A stretch of 64,000 nucleotides of DNA from Microvirga sp. ACRRW (GCF_022346925.1 NZ_JAKRNJ010000002.1:588277-652276); one strand, 5' to 3'. Positions 52,295 to 61,564 are shown, counted from the stretch's first letter. The notes: generated by a model not told the origin, from the letters alone. Made by a program: numbers and translations.

Positions 52295-53353
52295 TTACGC
52301 CGCCGTCGGAGTTGCGACGGCCGCACGCAGCAGCATGCCGAAGAGGTCGCGTGGCTCGTCCGGATCGGCGAGGAGGTCCAGCTCCTCGTAGAGGCCAGTT
52401 TGTTCGATCTGCTTCTTCACATAGCGAAGCGCCGAGAAATCCTCGATGGCGAAGCCCACGGAGTCGAACAGGGTGATCTGCCGCTCATTCGTGCGTCCCG
52501 TCTCCTGGCCCGCGATCACGCGCCAGAGTTCCTTGACCGGATAATCGGGCGCGAGCTGCTGGATCTCGCCTTCGATGCGCGTCTGCGGCGGGTATTCCAC
52601 GAAGATGTCGGAGCGCTTCAGGATGTCGGCGTGAAGCTCCGTCTTGCCGGGACAATCGCCGCCGATCGCGTTGATGTGCAGGCCGGAGCCGACCATGTTG
52701 TCGGTGAGGATGGTGGCGTTCTGCTTGTCGGCGGTGACGGTGGTGACGATCTCGGCACCCACCATCGCTTCCTCGATGGATCCGCATACGGTGATGTCGA
52801 AGCCGTAGCCTGCAAGGTTGCGCACGCATTTCGTGCTTGCCGAGCGGTCGATGTCGTAGAGTCGAAGTTTGTCGACGCCGAGCAGAGCCTTGAAGGCGAC
52901 GGCCTGGAATTCAGCCTGCGCGCCGTTGCCGATGACCGCCATGGTGCGCGCATTCTTCGGCGCGAGATATTTCGCGGCCACCGCCGATGTGGCGGCGGTG
53001 CGCAACGCGGTCAGAATGGTCATCTCGGTCAGCAGAACGGGGTAGCCCGTTCCCACATCCGCCAGCACGCCGAAGGCGGTAACGGTCTGGCGCCCCTCGC
53101 GCGTGTTCTTCGGATGGCCATTCACATATTTGAAGCCGTAGACCTCACCGTCACTGGTGGGCATCAGCTCGATCACGCCTTCGCGGCTGTGGGAGGCGAC
53201 GCGCGGCGTCTTGTCGAAGGATTCCCAGCGGCGGAAATCGGATTCGATGTATTCCGACAGTTCGACGAGAAAGCGTTCCACGCCGATAGCGAGAACGAGC
53301 TTCATCATGTGATCGACGCTGACGAAGGGAACGATGTTGAGTTTCGGGATCAT
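52295..53353 (-). CDS. ocd: Ornithine cyclodeaminase
   Basis: Converts ornithine to proline and ammonia with bound NAD. The 352-residue protein belongs to the OCD/mu-crystallin family: the substrate Arg is in TALRTAATSAVAA near 111-123, and the Rossmann block MAVIGNGAQAEFQA near 140-153 is followed by LYDIDRSAS. VGSGLHINAIGGDCPGKTEL matches the ornithine-specific loop with Asp near 228. Its start overlaps the arginase stop by four bases (ATGA), and the pair gives arginine to ornithine to proline. A related lysine cyclodeaminase is a less likely alternative. Confidence 0.93.
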   Translation of the reverse strand: MIPKLNIVPFVSVDHMMKLVLAIGVERFLVELSEYIESDFRRWESFDKTPRVASHSREGVIELMPTSDGEVYGFKYVNGHPKNTREGRQTVTAFGVLADVGTGYPVLLTEMTILTALRTAATSAVAAKYLAPKNARTMAVIGNGAQAEFQAVAFKALLGVDKLRLYDIDRSASTKCVRNLAGYGFDITVCGSIEEAMVGAEIVTTVTADKQNATILTDNMVGSGLHINAIGGDCPGKTELHADILKRSDIFVEYPPQTRIEGEIQQLAPDYPVKELWRVIAGQETGRTNERQITLFDSVGFAIEDFSALRYVKKQIEQTGLYEELDLLADPDEPRDLFGMLLRAAVATPTAA

Positions 53354-54306
53354 GCCACGCTCGTCTTAGGGGTGTCGCGGTAGCTCTGGGTGGGACGGTC
53401 GAGCACGCGGCGGCCCATGAGGCTCGAGGCGAGATCGACCATGAGCAGCGCCGTGCGCCCGCGCTCGTCCAGGAAGGGGTTCAGTTCGACGAGGTCGAGG
53501 CTGCGCACGAGGCCGCTGTCGTGCAGCATCTCCATGATGAGATGCGCCTCGCGGAACGTCGCGCCGCCGGGCACCGTGGTGCCGACGCCGGGCGCAATGC
53601 CGGGATCGAGGAAGTCCACGTCGAGGCTCACATGCAGGATGCCGTCAGCTTCCGCGACGCGCTTCAGGAATGCGTCGAGCAGGGGAGCCACGCCATTCTC
53701 GTCGATGGCGCGCATGTCGTGGATCGTAACGCCTGTCGTCGCCAACGCCGCGCGCTCGGCGGGATCGACGCTGCGGATGCCCATCATGCAGACGTTCTCC
53801 GGCTTCACCGGCGTATGCAGCTTCGGGAAGTAGCCGTCAAAGCCCTGGCGCCCCGTGGCATAGGCCATGGGAACGCCGTGCAGGTTGCCGCTCGTGGTGG
53901 TCTCAAGCGTGTGGAAGTCCGGATGGGAATCGAGCCACAGCACGAAGAACGCGCGGCCTTCCTCCGCGGCCCGGCGGGCAAGCCCCGTCATGGAGCCGGC
54001 GGAGAGGCTGTGATCGCCGCCGAGGAAGATCGGCATGCCTTCGCCGCTGGCCTTATAGGCGGCCTCGGCAATCGCCTCCGTCCAGGCCACCGTCTCCGGC
54101 AGGGCTTTGATGACGCTATTCGCATGGCGCAGCTCACGCAGCGGCTTGGGCGCGATGTTGCCGCGATCCTCCACAACATAGCCGAGGTTCTTCAGCTCGG
54201 TCGCCAAGCCGGCGGTGCGGAAGGCGCTGGGCCCCATATCGCAGCCGAGCCGGCCTGCGCCATCCTGAACGGGGGCGCCAAAGAGGATGCAGGGCTTGTG
54301 CGTCAT
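53350..54306 (-). CDS. rocF: Arginase
   Basis: Hydrolyses arginine to ornithine and urea with two Mn ions. The 318-residue protein has all metal motifs: GGDHS near 100, DSHPDFH near 126 (Asp-x-His-x-Asp kept), SGNLHGVP (substrate loop) and SLDVDFLDP near 233 (Asp-x-Asp). Glu of VELNPFLDE is present near 278. It is the first gene of the arginase-ocd operon and divergent from an Lrp/AsnC regulator 123 bases away. Agmatinase or formiminoglutamase are less likely because of the arginase-type SGNxHGxP loop. Confidence 0.94.
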   Translation of the reverse strand: MTHKPCILFGAPVQDGAGRLGCDMGPSAFRTAGLATELKNLGYVVEDRGNIAPKPLRELRHANSVIKALPETVAWTEAIAEAAYKASGEGMPIFLGGDHSLSAGSMTGLARRAAEEGRAFFVLWLDSHPDFHTLETTTSGNLHGVPMAYATGRQGFDGYFPKLHTPVKPENVCMMGIRSVDPAERAALATTGVTIHDMRAIDENGVAPLLDAFLKRVAEADGILHVSLDVDFLDPGIAPGVGTTVPGGATFREAHLIMEMLHDSGLVRSLDLVELNPFLDERGRTALLMVDLASSLMGRRVLDRPTQSYRDTPKTSVA

Positions 54307-54429
54307 TCGATCTCTCCAAAGTCAGGGTTCAAGCTAGGGGAGAGACTTGGCGATATGAACAGGCTAGTTTGACAAATAGAGAAAGTTGATCGACCAGATT
54401 GGTAAGTATGTTTTTCCAAAGTGGCAGAT

Positions 54430-54867
54430 ATGGACGAATTGGATCAGCGCCTCATCACGCTCTTGCGCCATAACGGGCGGCGCAGCGTCTCCGACCTTGC
54501 CCTGGAGCTGGATGTATCTCGCGCGACCGTGCGCTCGCGCATGGAGCGTCTGGAACGCTCGGGCGATATCGTCGGCTATACGGTGATCCTGAGGGCCGAT
54601 GCGGTGTCGCTGCCCGTGCGCGGCATCATGCTGATCGAGGTGGAGGGGCGCGCCGCCGATAGGGTTGTGGCCGCCCTGGGCGGTTTTCCGGAAGTCAGCG
54701 ACATTCACACCACGAACGGGAAGTGGGATCTCATCGTCGAACTCGGCGCGGCCAACCTGTCCGATTTCGATGGAATTCTGAGGCGCGTGCGCCTGATCCC
54801 GGGCGTCATCGCCTCGGAGACCAACCTGCTGCTGGCGACCCCGCGCAGCACCCGCGCACGGCTGTAA
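54430..54867 (+). CDS. Lrp/AsnC-family regulator of arginine/ornithine catabolism
   Basis: A 145-residue regulator: N-terminal helix-turn-helix (LDQRLITLLRHNGRRSVSDLALELDVSRATVRSRMERL) and C-terminal RAM ligand-binding domain (PVRGIMLIEVEGRA, then VSDIHTTNGKWDLIVEL). It is divergent from rocF-ocd, the usual arrangement for AsnC-type activators of arginase operons. An in-frame GTG nine bases upstream is an alternative start. The ligand is probably arginine or ornithine (inference). Confidence 0.9.
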   Translation: MDELDQRLITLLRHNGRRSVSDLALELDVSRATVRSRMERLERSGDIVGYTVILRADAVSLPVRGIMLIEVEGRAADRVVAALGGFPEVSDIHTTNGKWDLIVELGAANLSDFDGILRRVRLIPGVIASETNLLLATPRSTRARL

Positions 54868-54932
54868 GGCAAGGTCTTGGGAGATGGCCCTGACATGAAT
54901 GAGCCCTCATGCCAGAAGCCCTCTTTTGTCGA

Positions 54933-55370
54933 TCAGCTCTTATCCCGCGTCGTAAACGACTGCACATCCGCCTGCGGCGTGAGGTGTTCGATGGAGACCC
55001 AATCCGTACAGGCCCTCAGAATGGGGGCCAGATAGGCGCGGCTGCCTTCGATCTCGACAACCCGGCAAGGGTAAGCCCTTCGGTCGCCTGGAGGTCGATA
55101 GACGACCGTGCTGCCCGGCGTGATCGCATCCGTGGACATCGGGTGATGCGGATTCTGCATGTGAAGGTCGTGATGGCCATTGTCCTGGACCACAGCGTTT
55201 CTCTGGCGCGCCCGATACCGGTCCAGCGCTTCGATGGCGATGCGGGCACGATCGCGATAGCGGTCGGTGACAACTCTCATCAGGGTGCCTTTTTCGCGCC
55301 CCGGATACCAGGAGACGCCGCCAATTTTCGCCAGCTCTTCTGCGACGATTTCAATTTCTTCTTCGGTCAT
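54933..55370 (-). CDS. Unknown protein with two small domains
   Basis: A 145-residue protein. The first half (EEEIEIVAEELAKIGGVSWYPGRE, then RYRDRARIAIEALDRYRARQ) is helical; the second half (STVVYRPPGDRRAYPCRVVEIEG) looks like a small beta-barrel. No signal peptide is present. It is convergent with the Lrp gene and not obviously linked to it. No family was recognised. Confidence 0.6.
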   Translation of the reverse strand: MTEEEIEIVAEELAKIGGVSWYPGREKGTLMRVVTDRYRDRARIAIEALDRYRARQRNAVVQDNGHHDLHMQNPHHPMSTDAITPGSTVVYRPPGDRRAYPCRVVEIEGSRAYLAPILRACTDWVSIEHLTPQADVQSFTTRDKS

Positions 55371-55532
55371 TGGCTCATTCTCTCGCGGAGGTGGGAGTTT
55401 ATGCCCGGGTCAGGACGGCAGCGTGCCGCGATCCGATGCATTGATGTTATGGGCCCCGAAGAGTTGCTCTGTTTTTAGCGAGCGTATGACTCTGTCATTG
55501 TCGTAGTCTTTGCGTAATCCAGAATGCACCGC

Positions 55533-55814
55533 CTATCTGTGCGGAATCATACGCTCCTGTAAAACGGCCAGCTGCTGGATATACGGCGTGCGCCGCTCGT
55601 GATGCTGTGCTCTCAGCTTTTCAAGAACTCTGATCCTCAAGTTCAGGTCAGGTGAACTTTTGTTGATCTTATCCCTCTCTTGTTCATATTCGAAGTCGAG
55701 ATCGGCCAAGGTCGAGAGTAAGGACTGAAGTAAAGGTTGGATAGTGGGGGAGTAAAAGCTGATCTGGCGATAGTTGCCGGAGGATTTGTTATTACGAAAC
55801 TCGGTGTCGTTCAT
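55533..55814 (-). CDS. Small coiled-coil protein, unknown
   Basis: A 93-residue protein with heptad-like helices (LLQSLLSTLADLDFEYEQERDKIN, then LNLRIRVLEKLRAQHHERRTPYIQQLAVLQERM). It starts at an ATG 29 codons inside a longer frame; the first part of that frame lacks coding character. No domain was recognised. It lies between a hypothetical gene and the Crp/Fnr gene on the same strand. Confidence 0.5.
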   Translation of the reverse strand: MNDTEFRNNKSSGNYRQISFYSPTIQPLLQSLLSTLADLDFEYEQERDKINKSSPDLNLRIRVLEKLRAQHHERRTPYIQQLAVLQERMIPHR

Positions 55815-55985
55815 TCGAGGCCCCGTATTAACTCGTGTTAACAACTCCGACATTACTGACGTAGGGTTACCCCGTCTGTTGGCTACCCGACAAACATGCA
55901 AAAAGATTTGTATGCGTTTATGCGAAGCGCGGTTGCAGTCCGCGCGGTGGCTTCTGTCGAGAGCGTGAATTTCGAGAAGGTGTCT

Positions 55986-56723
55986 TTAGTTGCCGCCGCG
56001 GCCATAGGTAGCGGGGAGAAGGCGCTCGAAGCTCTTACGGATTTTCCGGTAACATTCGCAGGACATTTCCTCGAGGCCTGCACGATCCGTGATCGTGATC
56101 GCGCCTCGGCCCTGATGAATCAGGCCCGCGATCTGGAGCGCGCGCGTCACGCTGCTGACAGTGGAGCGCTGAACCCCCAGCATCTCTGCCAATGTCTCAT
56201 GCGTTAGAGGAAGCGCATCCTGATCCACGCGATCGCTCGTGCTCAAAATCCATCGGCAGCAGCGGGCTTCCACGCTGTGCACGGCATTGCAGGCAACAGT
56301 CTGCAATGTCTGGGAGAGAAGTGCTTCCGTGAAGCTCAACACAAGCTGTCGTATGTTGGGCCGCTCGAGTCCGGCCTCATTCAGCTTCTCAATGGAAATG
56401 CGCGATGCTGTGCCGGGCACACGGATGACATAGCGGCCGTAGGACTGGCGGGTGACCAGGGCGCTGACGAGTCCAAACATCGCCTCCCGACCGAACACGG
56501 CCATCTCCACCGAGCCGCCGTCCTTCAGGATGGTCGTCAGGGAAACGATGGCGTTGTGAGGGAAGTAAGCGTGCCGGATGGTTTCGCCGATCTCGTAGAT
56601 GATCTTGCCTTTCGGCAGGTCCACGATCTCGAGATAGGGTTCGAGAACTCTGAAATCCTCAGGCTCCAGGGCGGCAAGAAGCCGGTTCTTTCGATGAATG
56701 ATCGCCTTAGAACCATGTTGCAT
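55986..56723 (-). CDS. Crp/Fnr-family transcriptional regulator
   Basis: A 245-residue regulator with a cyclic-nucleotide-binding-like beta-roll (about 20-140: VLEPYLEIVDLPKGKIIYEIGE) and a C-terminal Crp-type helix-turn-helix (LTHETLAEMLGVQRSTVSSVTRAL). The Cys cluster needed for an Fnr iron-sulfur centre is absent from the N-terminus. This variant, with AYFPHNAIVSL, is common in Hyphomicrobiales and its signal is unknown. It is monocistronic, with 284 gene-free bases before the amidase. Confidence 0.9.
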   Translation of the reverse strand: MQHGSKAIIHRKNRLLAALEPEDFRVLEPYLEIVDLPKGKIIYEIGETIRHAYFPHNAIVSLTTILKDGGSVEMAVFGREAMFGLVSALVTRQSYGRYVIRVPGTASRISIEKLNEAGLERPNIRQLVLSFTEALLSQTLQTVACNAVHSVEARCCRWILSTSDRVDQDALPLTHETLAEMLGVQRSTVSSVTRALQIAGLIHQGRGAITITDRAGLEEMSCECYRKIRKSFERLLPATYGRGGN

Positions 56724-57007
56724 GGCAAGGTGTACCGATCTGAACAGATGTCCGGTCCCAAGATGGAGCGGAGCCGTAGACAGGATGCTTGCGCAACCTC
56801 AGGTGGTCAATTGATCCTTCCTCTATTGTAAACAGGCTTTCTTGGGTCTGCATTCCTCTAAAACACCGCTACTGAGAATATGTTTGCCGTTGTCTCGATA
56901 AAGTTGTGTTCTGGAGGTGGTAGCTCTTTCTGCCCAGGATCGTGGAAGCGATTAGCCTGTGCGACGAAGCCTGCTTCTGAGCTACCCCGGTTTACGTAAG
57001 AAGAGGG

Positions 57008-58465
57008 ATGGCGCAGCATGAGGTGAAGCGAATCCTTATGCAGCGAGGCCATCACGTGAGCGCAAGACCCTTTTCTCCGTTGCCTGCCGATCTGGCGGAT
57101 TGGTCGGCGGGAGACCTGCTCGAGGCTTACGCGCGCAAGGACGTCTCGCCGGTCGATGCGGTGCAGGCCGTAATCGCGCGTATCGAGGCTTATGAGCCCA
57201 GACTTCAGGCGCTCTACGCCTATGATCCGGAAGCGGCGGTGAAGGCCGCCAGGGAATCCGAGCAGCGTTGGGCGAGAGGAGCGGCGCGAGCCCTCGACGG
57301 AATTCCCGCGACCATCAAGGAAAACATCGCCACCAAAGGCACGCCCGTGCCGCTGGGCACAGCGGCGCGTCCGTTGACGCCTGCGAAAGAGGATGCGCCT
57401 TCCGCCGCGCGGCTGCGGGAGGATGGCGTCGTCATTCTCGCCAAGACCACGATGCCGGATTACGGCATGCTCTCCTCCGGCCTTTCGAGCTTCCACCCGC
57501 TCGCACGCAATCCGTGGGATCTGTCGAAGAACCCCGGCGGAAGTTCTGCCGGCGCGGGAGCGGCGGCGGCGGCGGGCTACGGGCCGTTTCACATCGGCAC
57601 GGATATCGGCGGCTCCATTCGCCTGCCCGCATCCTGGTGCGGCGTGTTCGGCTTGAAACCGAGCTTCGGCCGCATTCCCATCGATCCGACCTATTACGGA
57701 CGTGTGGCCGGACCCATGACGCGAACCGTGCGCGATGCCGCACTGATGATGACGAGTCTCACGCGGCCGGATGCGCGCGATCCCATGAGCCTGCCGTATC
57801 AGGATCTGCCTTGGCTCGACCTCGGTATCGAGGTCAGGGGGCTCAAGATCGGTCTCATGATGGAGGCGGGCATCGGCTTGCCGCTGGACCCGGAAGTGCG
57901 CGCTGCCGTTGAAAGGGCCGCGAAAGCCTTTGCCGATGCGGGTGCTGTGGTCGAAGAGCTGAAGCCCTTCGTGACGCGTGACATGCTCGACGGTCTCGAC
58001 GATTTCTGGCGCCAGCGCGCCTGGATGGATATCGGCGCCTTGAGCGACGAGGAGCGCGCCCAGGTGCTGCCCTACATCCTGAAATGGGCCGAGGGCGGCA
58101 AGGCACTGACCGGTGCTCAGGTCTATGCCGGCATGAACCAGATGATGGTGATGCGCCACGCCGCGGTCGCCGCCACGCATGACTTCGACTTCGTTCTCTC
58201 GCCGGTGGCGCCGAACGTGGCTTACGAAGCGGAGCTGGCTTCCCCGATCCACGATCCGGAAAAACCCTTCGAGCATATCGGCTATACGGTCGCCTTCAAC
58301 ATGTCCGACCAGCCCGCTTCGTCGGTGAATGCGGGCTTCACGAAAGCGGGGCTTCCCATCGGCTTGCAAATCATCGGCCGCCGCTTCGACGATGTTGGCG
58401 TGCTCAGGCTCTCAGGGGCCTGGGAGGGGATGTGTTCCGACAAGCGGCCCTGGCCGCGGCTTTAG
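57008..58465 (+). CDS. Amidase-signature hydrolase
   Basis: A 485-residue amidase with the Ser-Ser-Lys triad in the expected spacing: Lys104 in ATIKENIATKG, cis-Ser179 in NPGGSSAGAG, and nucleophile Ser203 in GTDIGGSIRLP. The family includes aryl and acyl amidases, nitrile-pathway amidases and GatA; absence of gatC/gatB neighbours argues against GatA. The first ATG has a purine-rich sequence too close to it. A GTG at 57056 with GAGG eight bases upstream is a good alternative start. The substrate is unknown. Confidence 0.92.
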   Translation: MAQHEVKRILMQRGHHVSARPFSPLPADLADWSAGDLLEAYARKDVSPVDAVQAVIARIEAYEPRLQALYAYDPEAAVKAARESEQRWARGAARALDGIPATIKENIATKGTPVPLGTAARPLTPAKEDAPSAARLREDGVVILAKTTMPDYGMLSSGLSSFHPLARNPWDLSKNPGGSSAGAGAAAAAGYGPFHIGTDIGGSIRLPASWCGVFGLKPSFGRIPIDPTYYGRVAGPMTRTVRDAALMMTSLTRPDARDPMSLPYQDLPWLDLGIEVRGLKIGLMMEAGIGLPLDPEVRAAVERAAKAFADAGAVVEELKPFVTRDMLDGLDDFWRQRAWMDIGALSDEERAQVLPYILKWAEGGKALTGAQVYAGMNQMMVMRHAAVAATHDFDFVLSPVAPNVAYEAELASPIHDPEKPFEHIGYTVAFNMSDQPASSVNAGFTKAGLPIGLQIIGRRFDDVGVLRLSGAWEGMCSDKRPWPRL

Positions 58466-58493
58466 GAAGTATATGGCTGGGTCAACTGCAGTC

Positions 58494-58886
58494 TTAGGCA
58501 ATGGATGGCAAGCTGGCTCCTGTCGCATGGTCGATCACATAGAGCCAAAATCCATCTGATTGTCTGCGGGCAATTTCAGCGGAACTTCCAGACGCAACAA
58601 GTGACCCGTCATGATTGGTTATTCTCCAATCAGCCCGCAGCAGGGCCAAGTCGCCGCTTTCGAGGCAGAAATTGTTATTTGACGTCATAACTCCAGGAAC
58701 TTGCAAGAGTTGCTGGAGTGCCCTCTCAATGTCAGCGAGGCCGATTGAGGTTTGCTCACCACCTTCAGCCGTATCAACCGTGTGCGTTGCATAAGGCTCA
58801 TAGAAGGCAAGTAGATTGGCTATGCTGCGTCTGTTAAAGGCACGTGCGAATGCCTCATTCATCTGCTGCGGCTTAGTAACTTTCAT
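58494..58886 (-). CDS. NTF2/SnoaL-like protein
   Basis: A 130-residue protein with the cone-shaped NTF2 fold pattern: helices 1-2 (MNEAFARAFNRRSIANLLAFY), ADIERALQQLLQVPG, then strands including DLALLRADWRITNHDGS and DGFWLYVIDHATG. Members are ketosteroid isomerase-like enzymes or ligand binders. It is divergent from an HxlR regulator with 76 bases between, so that regulator may control it. No specific activity can be named. Confidence 0.78.
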   Translation of the reverse strand: MKVTKPQQMNEAFARAFNRRSIANLLAFYEPYATHTVDTAEGGEQTSIGLADIERALQQLLQVPGVMTSNNNFCLESGDLALLRADWRITNHDGSLVASGSSAEIARRQSDGFWLYVIDHATGASLPSIA

Positions 58887-58962
58887 AGCTGGTCTCCGTC
58901 CTTATGAGATTGTAGGAAAATCACATCCGGTCAGGACTATCCAAGTGGGAAGAACTGCAATC

Positions 58963-59322
58963 ATGGGCTTCATTACTGCAGACAAGACCATCCAACTTGA
59001 TCCGCCTACACCACGTCATGCAGTTGATTGTCCGGTTGAGGAGTGGCTTTCATTCCTTGGACATCGGTGGAATGCGCTTATCCTCTGGCACCTACAAAGT
59101 GGGCCGAGGCGCAACGGCGAGTTGACCGCGCTCCTGCCCGGCATCGGGCCGAAAGTACTATCGGAGCGTCTAAATGGATTAGAGAGACGCAAGCTTGTCT
59201 CGCGATCTCCGATCGCTGTCTTCCCTCGTGGAGTGGCATATTCACTTTCAACTAAGGGTAAGGATTTAGTTGTTATCTTAGATCAGCTTGAGTTTTGGGC
59301 GCGCTTTTCTGATGCCGACTGA
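58963..59322 (+). CDS. HxlR-family winged-helix regulator
   Basis: A 119-residue HxlR protein: CPVEEWLSFLGHRWNALILWHL, LPGIGPKVLSERLNGLERRKLVSR, and AYSLSTKGKDLVVILDQLEFW cover the winged helix and dimer helix. The family CP motif cysteine is present near 22. Several HxlR members sense electrophiles through that cysteine. The ATG chosen begins about 20 residues before the domain; the longer frame upstream overlaps the divergent gene and is not supported. Confidence 0.87.
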   Translation: MGFITADKTIQLDPPTPRHAVDCPVEEWLSFLGHRWNALILWHLQSGPRRNGELTALLPGIGPKVLSERLNGLERRKLVSRSPIAVFPRGVAYSLSTKGKDLVVILDQLEFWARFSDAD

Positions 59323-59412
59323 CCATCCTAACTTCAGAGAGGACGCTCGGGGCGACATTGAGCCTTCCTCCCATGGGTTTTCCCGAAGGTCGCCTGCTGG
59401 TAGAGAACGGGC

Positions 59413-60171
59413 ATGACGTACAAAGTTGCCGCTCTCTATCAGTTCGTGTCGCTGCCCGATTTCCGGGAGATCCGCGACCCGCTTCATACCCTTTGCTCCG
59501 ATCTCGGCATCAAGGGCACGCTTCTGCTTGCTGAAGAAGGCATCAACGGCACCGTGGCCGGAACGGCGGAGGGCGTCGATGCCCTGATCGCCGAGCTTCG
59601 GCAGGGCGCGCTTTTCCATGGCCGTCTCGACAATCTGGAGCTGAAATTCTCGACCGCCGCCGAGATGCCTTTCGGCAAGATGAAGGTGCGTCTCAAGAAG
59701 GAAATCGTCACCCTGGGCGATCCGCAGACGGACCCGACCAGGCAGGTCGGCACCTATGTCTCGGCTACCGAGTGGAACACGCTTATCGAGAGCCCGGACG
59801 TGATCCTGCTCGATACCCGCAACGACTTCGAGGTGGAGATGGGCACCTTCGAGGGAGCCGTCGATCCGCGCATCAAGAAGTTCAGCGAGTTCAAGGAATT
59901 CGTGGAGAAGGAGCTCGATCCTTCCAAACACAGGCGAGTGGCCATGTTCTGCACCGGCGGTATCCGCTGCGAGAAGGCCAGCTCCTACATGCTGGGGCAG
60001 GGCTTCGAGGAGGTCTATCACCTGAAGGGCGGCATCCTGCAATATCTGGAGGATGTGCCGGAAGAGGAGAGCCGCTGGAATGGCGGCTGCTTCGTGTTCG
60101 ACGAGCGCGTCTCGATCGGACACGGCCTCATGGAGCGTCCGGAGGACAGGAGCATGCTGGCCGATGACTGA
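59413..60171 (+). CDS. trhO: tRNA uridine-34 hydroxylase (rhodanese-type)
   Basis: Forms 5-hydroxyuridine at the tRNA wobble position using oxygen (TrhO/YceA family). The 252-residue protein has the N-terminal acylphosphatase-like domain ([11 protein letters not shown] near 41-51) and a rhodanese domain with [15 protein letters not shown] and active Cys180 in [14 protein letters not shown]. The sequence is complete. slyX overlaps its last eight bases. Confidence 0.92.
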   Translation: MTYKVAALYQFVSLPDFREIRDPLHTLCSDLGIKGTLLLAEEGINGTVAGTAEGVDALIAELRQGALFHGRLDNLELKFSTAAEMPFGKMKVRLKKEIVTLGDPQTDPTRQVGTYVSATEWNTLIESPDVILLDTRNDFEVEMGTFEGAVDPRIKKFSEFKEFVEKELDPSKHRRVAMFCTGGIRCEKASSYMLGQGFEEVYHLKGGILQYLEDVPEEESRWNGGCFVFDERVSIGHGLMERPEDRSMLADD

Positions 60172-60385
60172 CACGGACGGAGTCAATGCCCGCCTGGAGG
60201 CCCTGGAGGTGCGCGTCGCCTATCAGGATCAGGTCATCGATGACCTGAACCAAGCCGTGATCGACCAATGGAAGAAGATCGACGCGCTGAAGCGTCAGCT
60301 CAATGAGCTGCTCGACCGCGTCCAGGGTGTCGAGGACAGCGCCGGCGGACCGCGCGCGCCCGAACCGCCGCCTCCGCATTATTGA
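60164..60385 (+). CDS. slyX: SlyX-family coiled-coil protein
   Basis: A 73-residue protein, almost entirely coiled coil ([21 protein letters not shown], then [15 protein letters not shown]), ending in the family's typical PPPPHY tail. It starts inside the trhO stop region (ATGACTGA), so translation is coupled. Function of SlyX is not established. Confidence 0.9.
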   Translation: MTDTDGVNARLEALEVRVAYQDQVIDDLNQAVIDQWKKIDALKRQLNELLDRVQGVEDSAGGPRAPEPPPPHY

Positions 60386-60395
60386 TGCGCCCATC

Positions 60396-60493
60396 GTCAT
60401 CCCGGGGCCGCGGAGCGGAACCCGGGATCGCAGGACGAGAATAGCGCTTGATCCGGACAACGATCCCGGATCGGCTTTGCCGTCCGGGATGAC
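60396..60493. repeat. REP-like palindromic element
   Basis: Ends are inverted: GTCATCCCGG (60396-60405) and CCGGGATGAC (60484-60493). Inside are further palindromic pieces: ACCCGGGAT, then ATCCCGGATCGG facing CCGTCCGGGAT. The pattern of nested GTCATCCCGG-type palindromes between convergent genes is characteristic of dispersed repeats in Hyphomicrobiales genomes. No other copy was noticed in this window. Confidence 0.7.
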
Positions 60494-60507
60494 AGGCCTC
60501 CTAAAGG

Positions 60508-60720
60508 TCAAACCTTCTTCACGAAGCAGGTCTTCAGCACGAGGCCTTTGATCTGCGCCGAGCGGCACTCGATCTCCTCCGCGTCATCCGTCAGATGGAT
60601 GTTCTTGAACACGGTGCCCCGTTTAAGGGTCGTGGAGGAGCCTTTCACTTTCAGGTCCTTGATGACCTGCACGGCATCGCCCTCGTTGAGCTGGGCTCCG
60701 TTGCTGTCCCTGACAACCAT
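60508..60720 (-). CDS. PhnA-domain protein (short form)
   Basis: A 70-residue protein matching the PhnA C-terminal domain: VVRDSNGAQLNEGDAVQVIKDLKVKGSS, TLKRGTVFKNIHLTDDAEEIEC, and LVLKTCFVKKV. The zinc-ribbon half of full-length PhnA/YjdM is absent, as in many alphaproteobacterial members. The ATG has AAGGAG six bases upstream; the longer frame from 60789 is not supported. Despite the name, a role in phosphonate use is not established. Confidence 0.88.
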   Translation of the reverse strand: MVVRDSNGAQLNEGDAVQVIKDLKVKGSSTTLKRGTVFKNIHLTDDAEEIECRSAQIKGLVLKTCFVKKV

Positions 60721-60823
60721 ATCGGTCTCCTTGGGCGCGTCTTGCGCCTGCCGGACAGGGCATAGCCGCCGGGCCGATACTTTGTCCATCAGGACTCTTA
60801 CGGGTCTACGCTCTCACCAAAGC

Positions 60824-61564
60824 TCAGGGCGAAGGCTGTGCATCGCCTGTCCTGATGGAGCCTGTTGTCTCCGTCGCCTTGCGCAGCTTGTTCACGAAAG
60901 CCACGAGACTGTTCGCCTGTCCCTGATCGGGAGCGAGATGCGACAGCACGCTGCTGTCGAAGGGCTCCTCCTCGATCATGCCGTCGACCATGATCGTTGT
61001 CTTAATGCCCGTTTCGACATCGAAGGAAATGGATCTGACCTTGGTGGGATGTGAGGCGCTGATCGGTTCGGCGACAGGAGGCGGGGGAACAAGCAATGCC
61101 GGGGATACGGGCGGCGTTGCCTGAGGAATCGCGGCGGTTTGCTGGGGCACGATCACCGTCATGGGCTCAGGTGCCCTAGGGGCCTTCCGGTCTTGCTCCT
61201 GCTTGTCTCTGACAACAGTCCGGCGATCCGTGGATTTTTCCTGGGGCTCTATGGATGCCGCCCTTTCATTCAAAAGCTGCTTCAGCTTCTCCTGGGCTTC
61301 TTTGGCCTCTCTCTGCGTCATCGACGTAAAGACGGCCACCAGAGGGTACTTGGATTTCTCCGCATCGGCTTTCGCTTTGGCTGCATCGGCGGCTTTTGCG
61401 GCCGCGATCCGCTTCTTTGCCTGCACAGTCTCGGCGCGGTTGTTGGTGCTGTAGGAATATCGCTTGCCGTTGATCTCGTAATAAACCTTGCGGGCTTCTG
61501 CGCCGCTGCTGACGGCGGCAAGGATGACGACGGCAGTTCCGAGTAGAATCTTGGTTCTGTTCAT
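60824..61564 (-). CDS. Exported protein of unknown function
   Basis: A 246-residue protein with a signal peptide (MNRTKILLGTAVVILAAVSSGAEA). Next comes KVYYEINGKRYSYSTNNRAE, a motif seen in small alphaproteobacterial secreted proteins, then an Ala/Lys-rich helix (about 45-75), a polar region, a Pro-rich linker (130-165) and a C-terminal domain (KVRSISFDVETGIKTTIMVDG). An upstream in-frame start at 61684 would give an implausible leader. No family was recognised. It is divergent from the TRAP receptor gene. Confidence 0.65.
   Translation of the reverse strand: MNRTKILLGTAVVILAAVSSGAEARKVYYEINGKRYSYSTNNRAETVQAKKRIAAAKAADAAKAKADAEKSKYPLVAVFTSMTQREAKEAQEKLKQLLNERAASIEPQEKSTDRRTVVRDKQEQDRKAPRAPEPMTVIVPQQTAAIPQATPPVSPALLVPPPPVAEPISASHPTKVRSISFDVETGIKTTIMVDGMIEEEPFDSSVLSHLAPDQGQANSLVAFVNKLRKATETTGSIRTGDAQPSP

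Noticed and set aside
56858..58369. Minus-strand open frame of 503 codons
   Set aside because: Antisense of the amidase gene; composition typical of a shadow frame.
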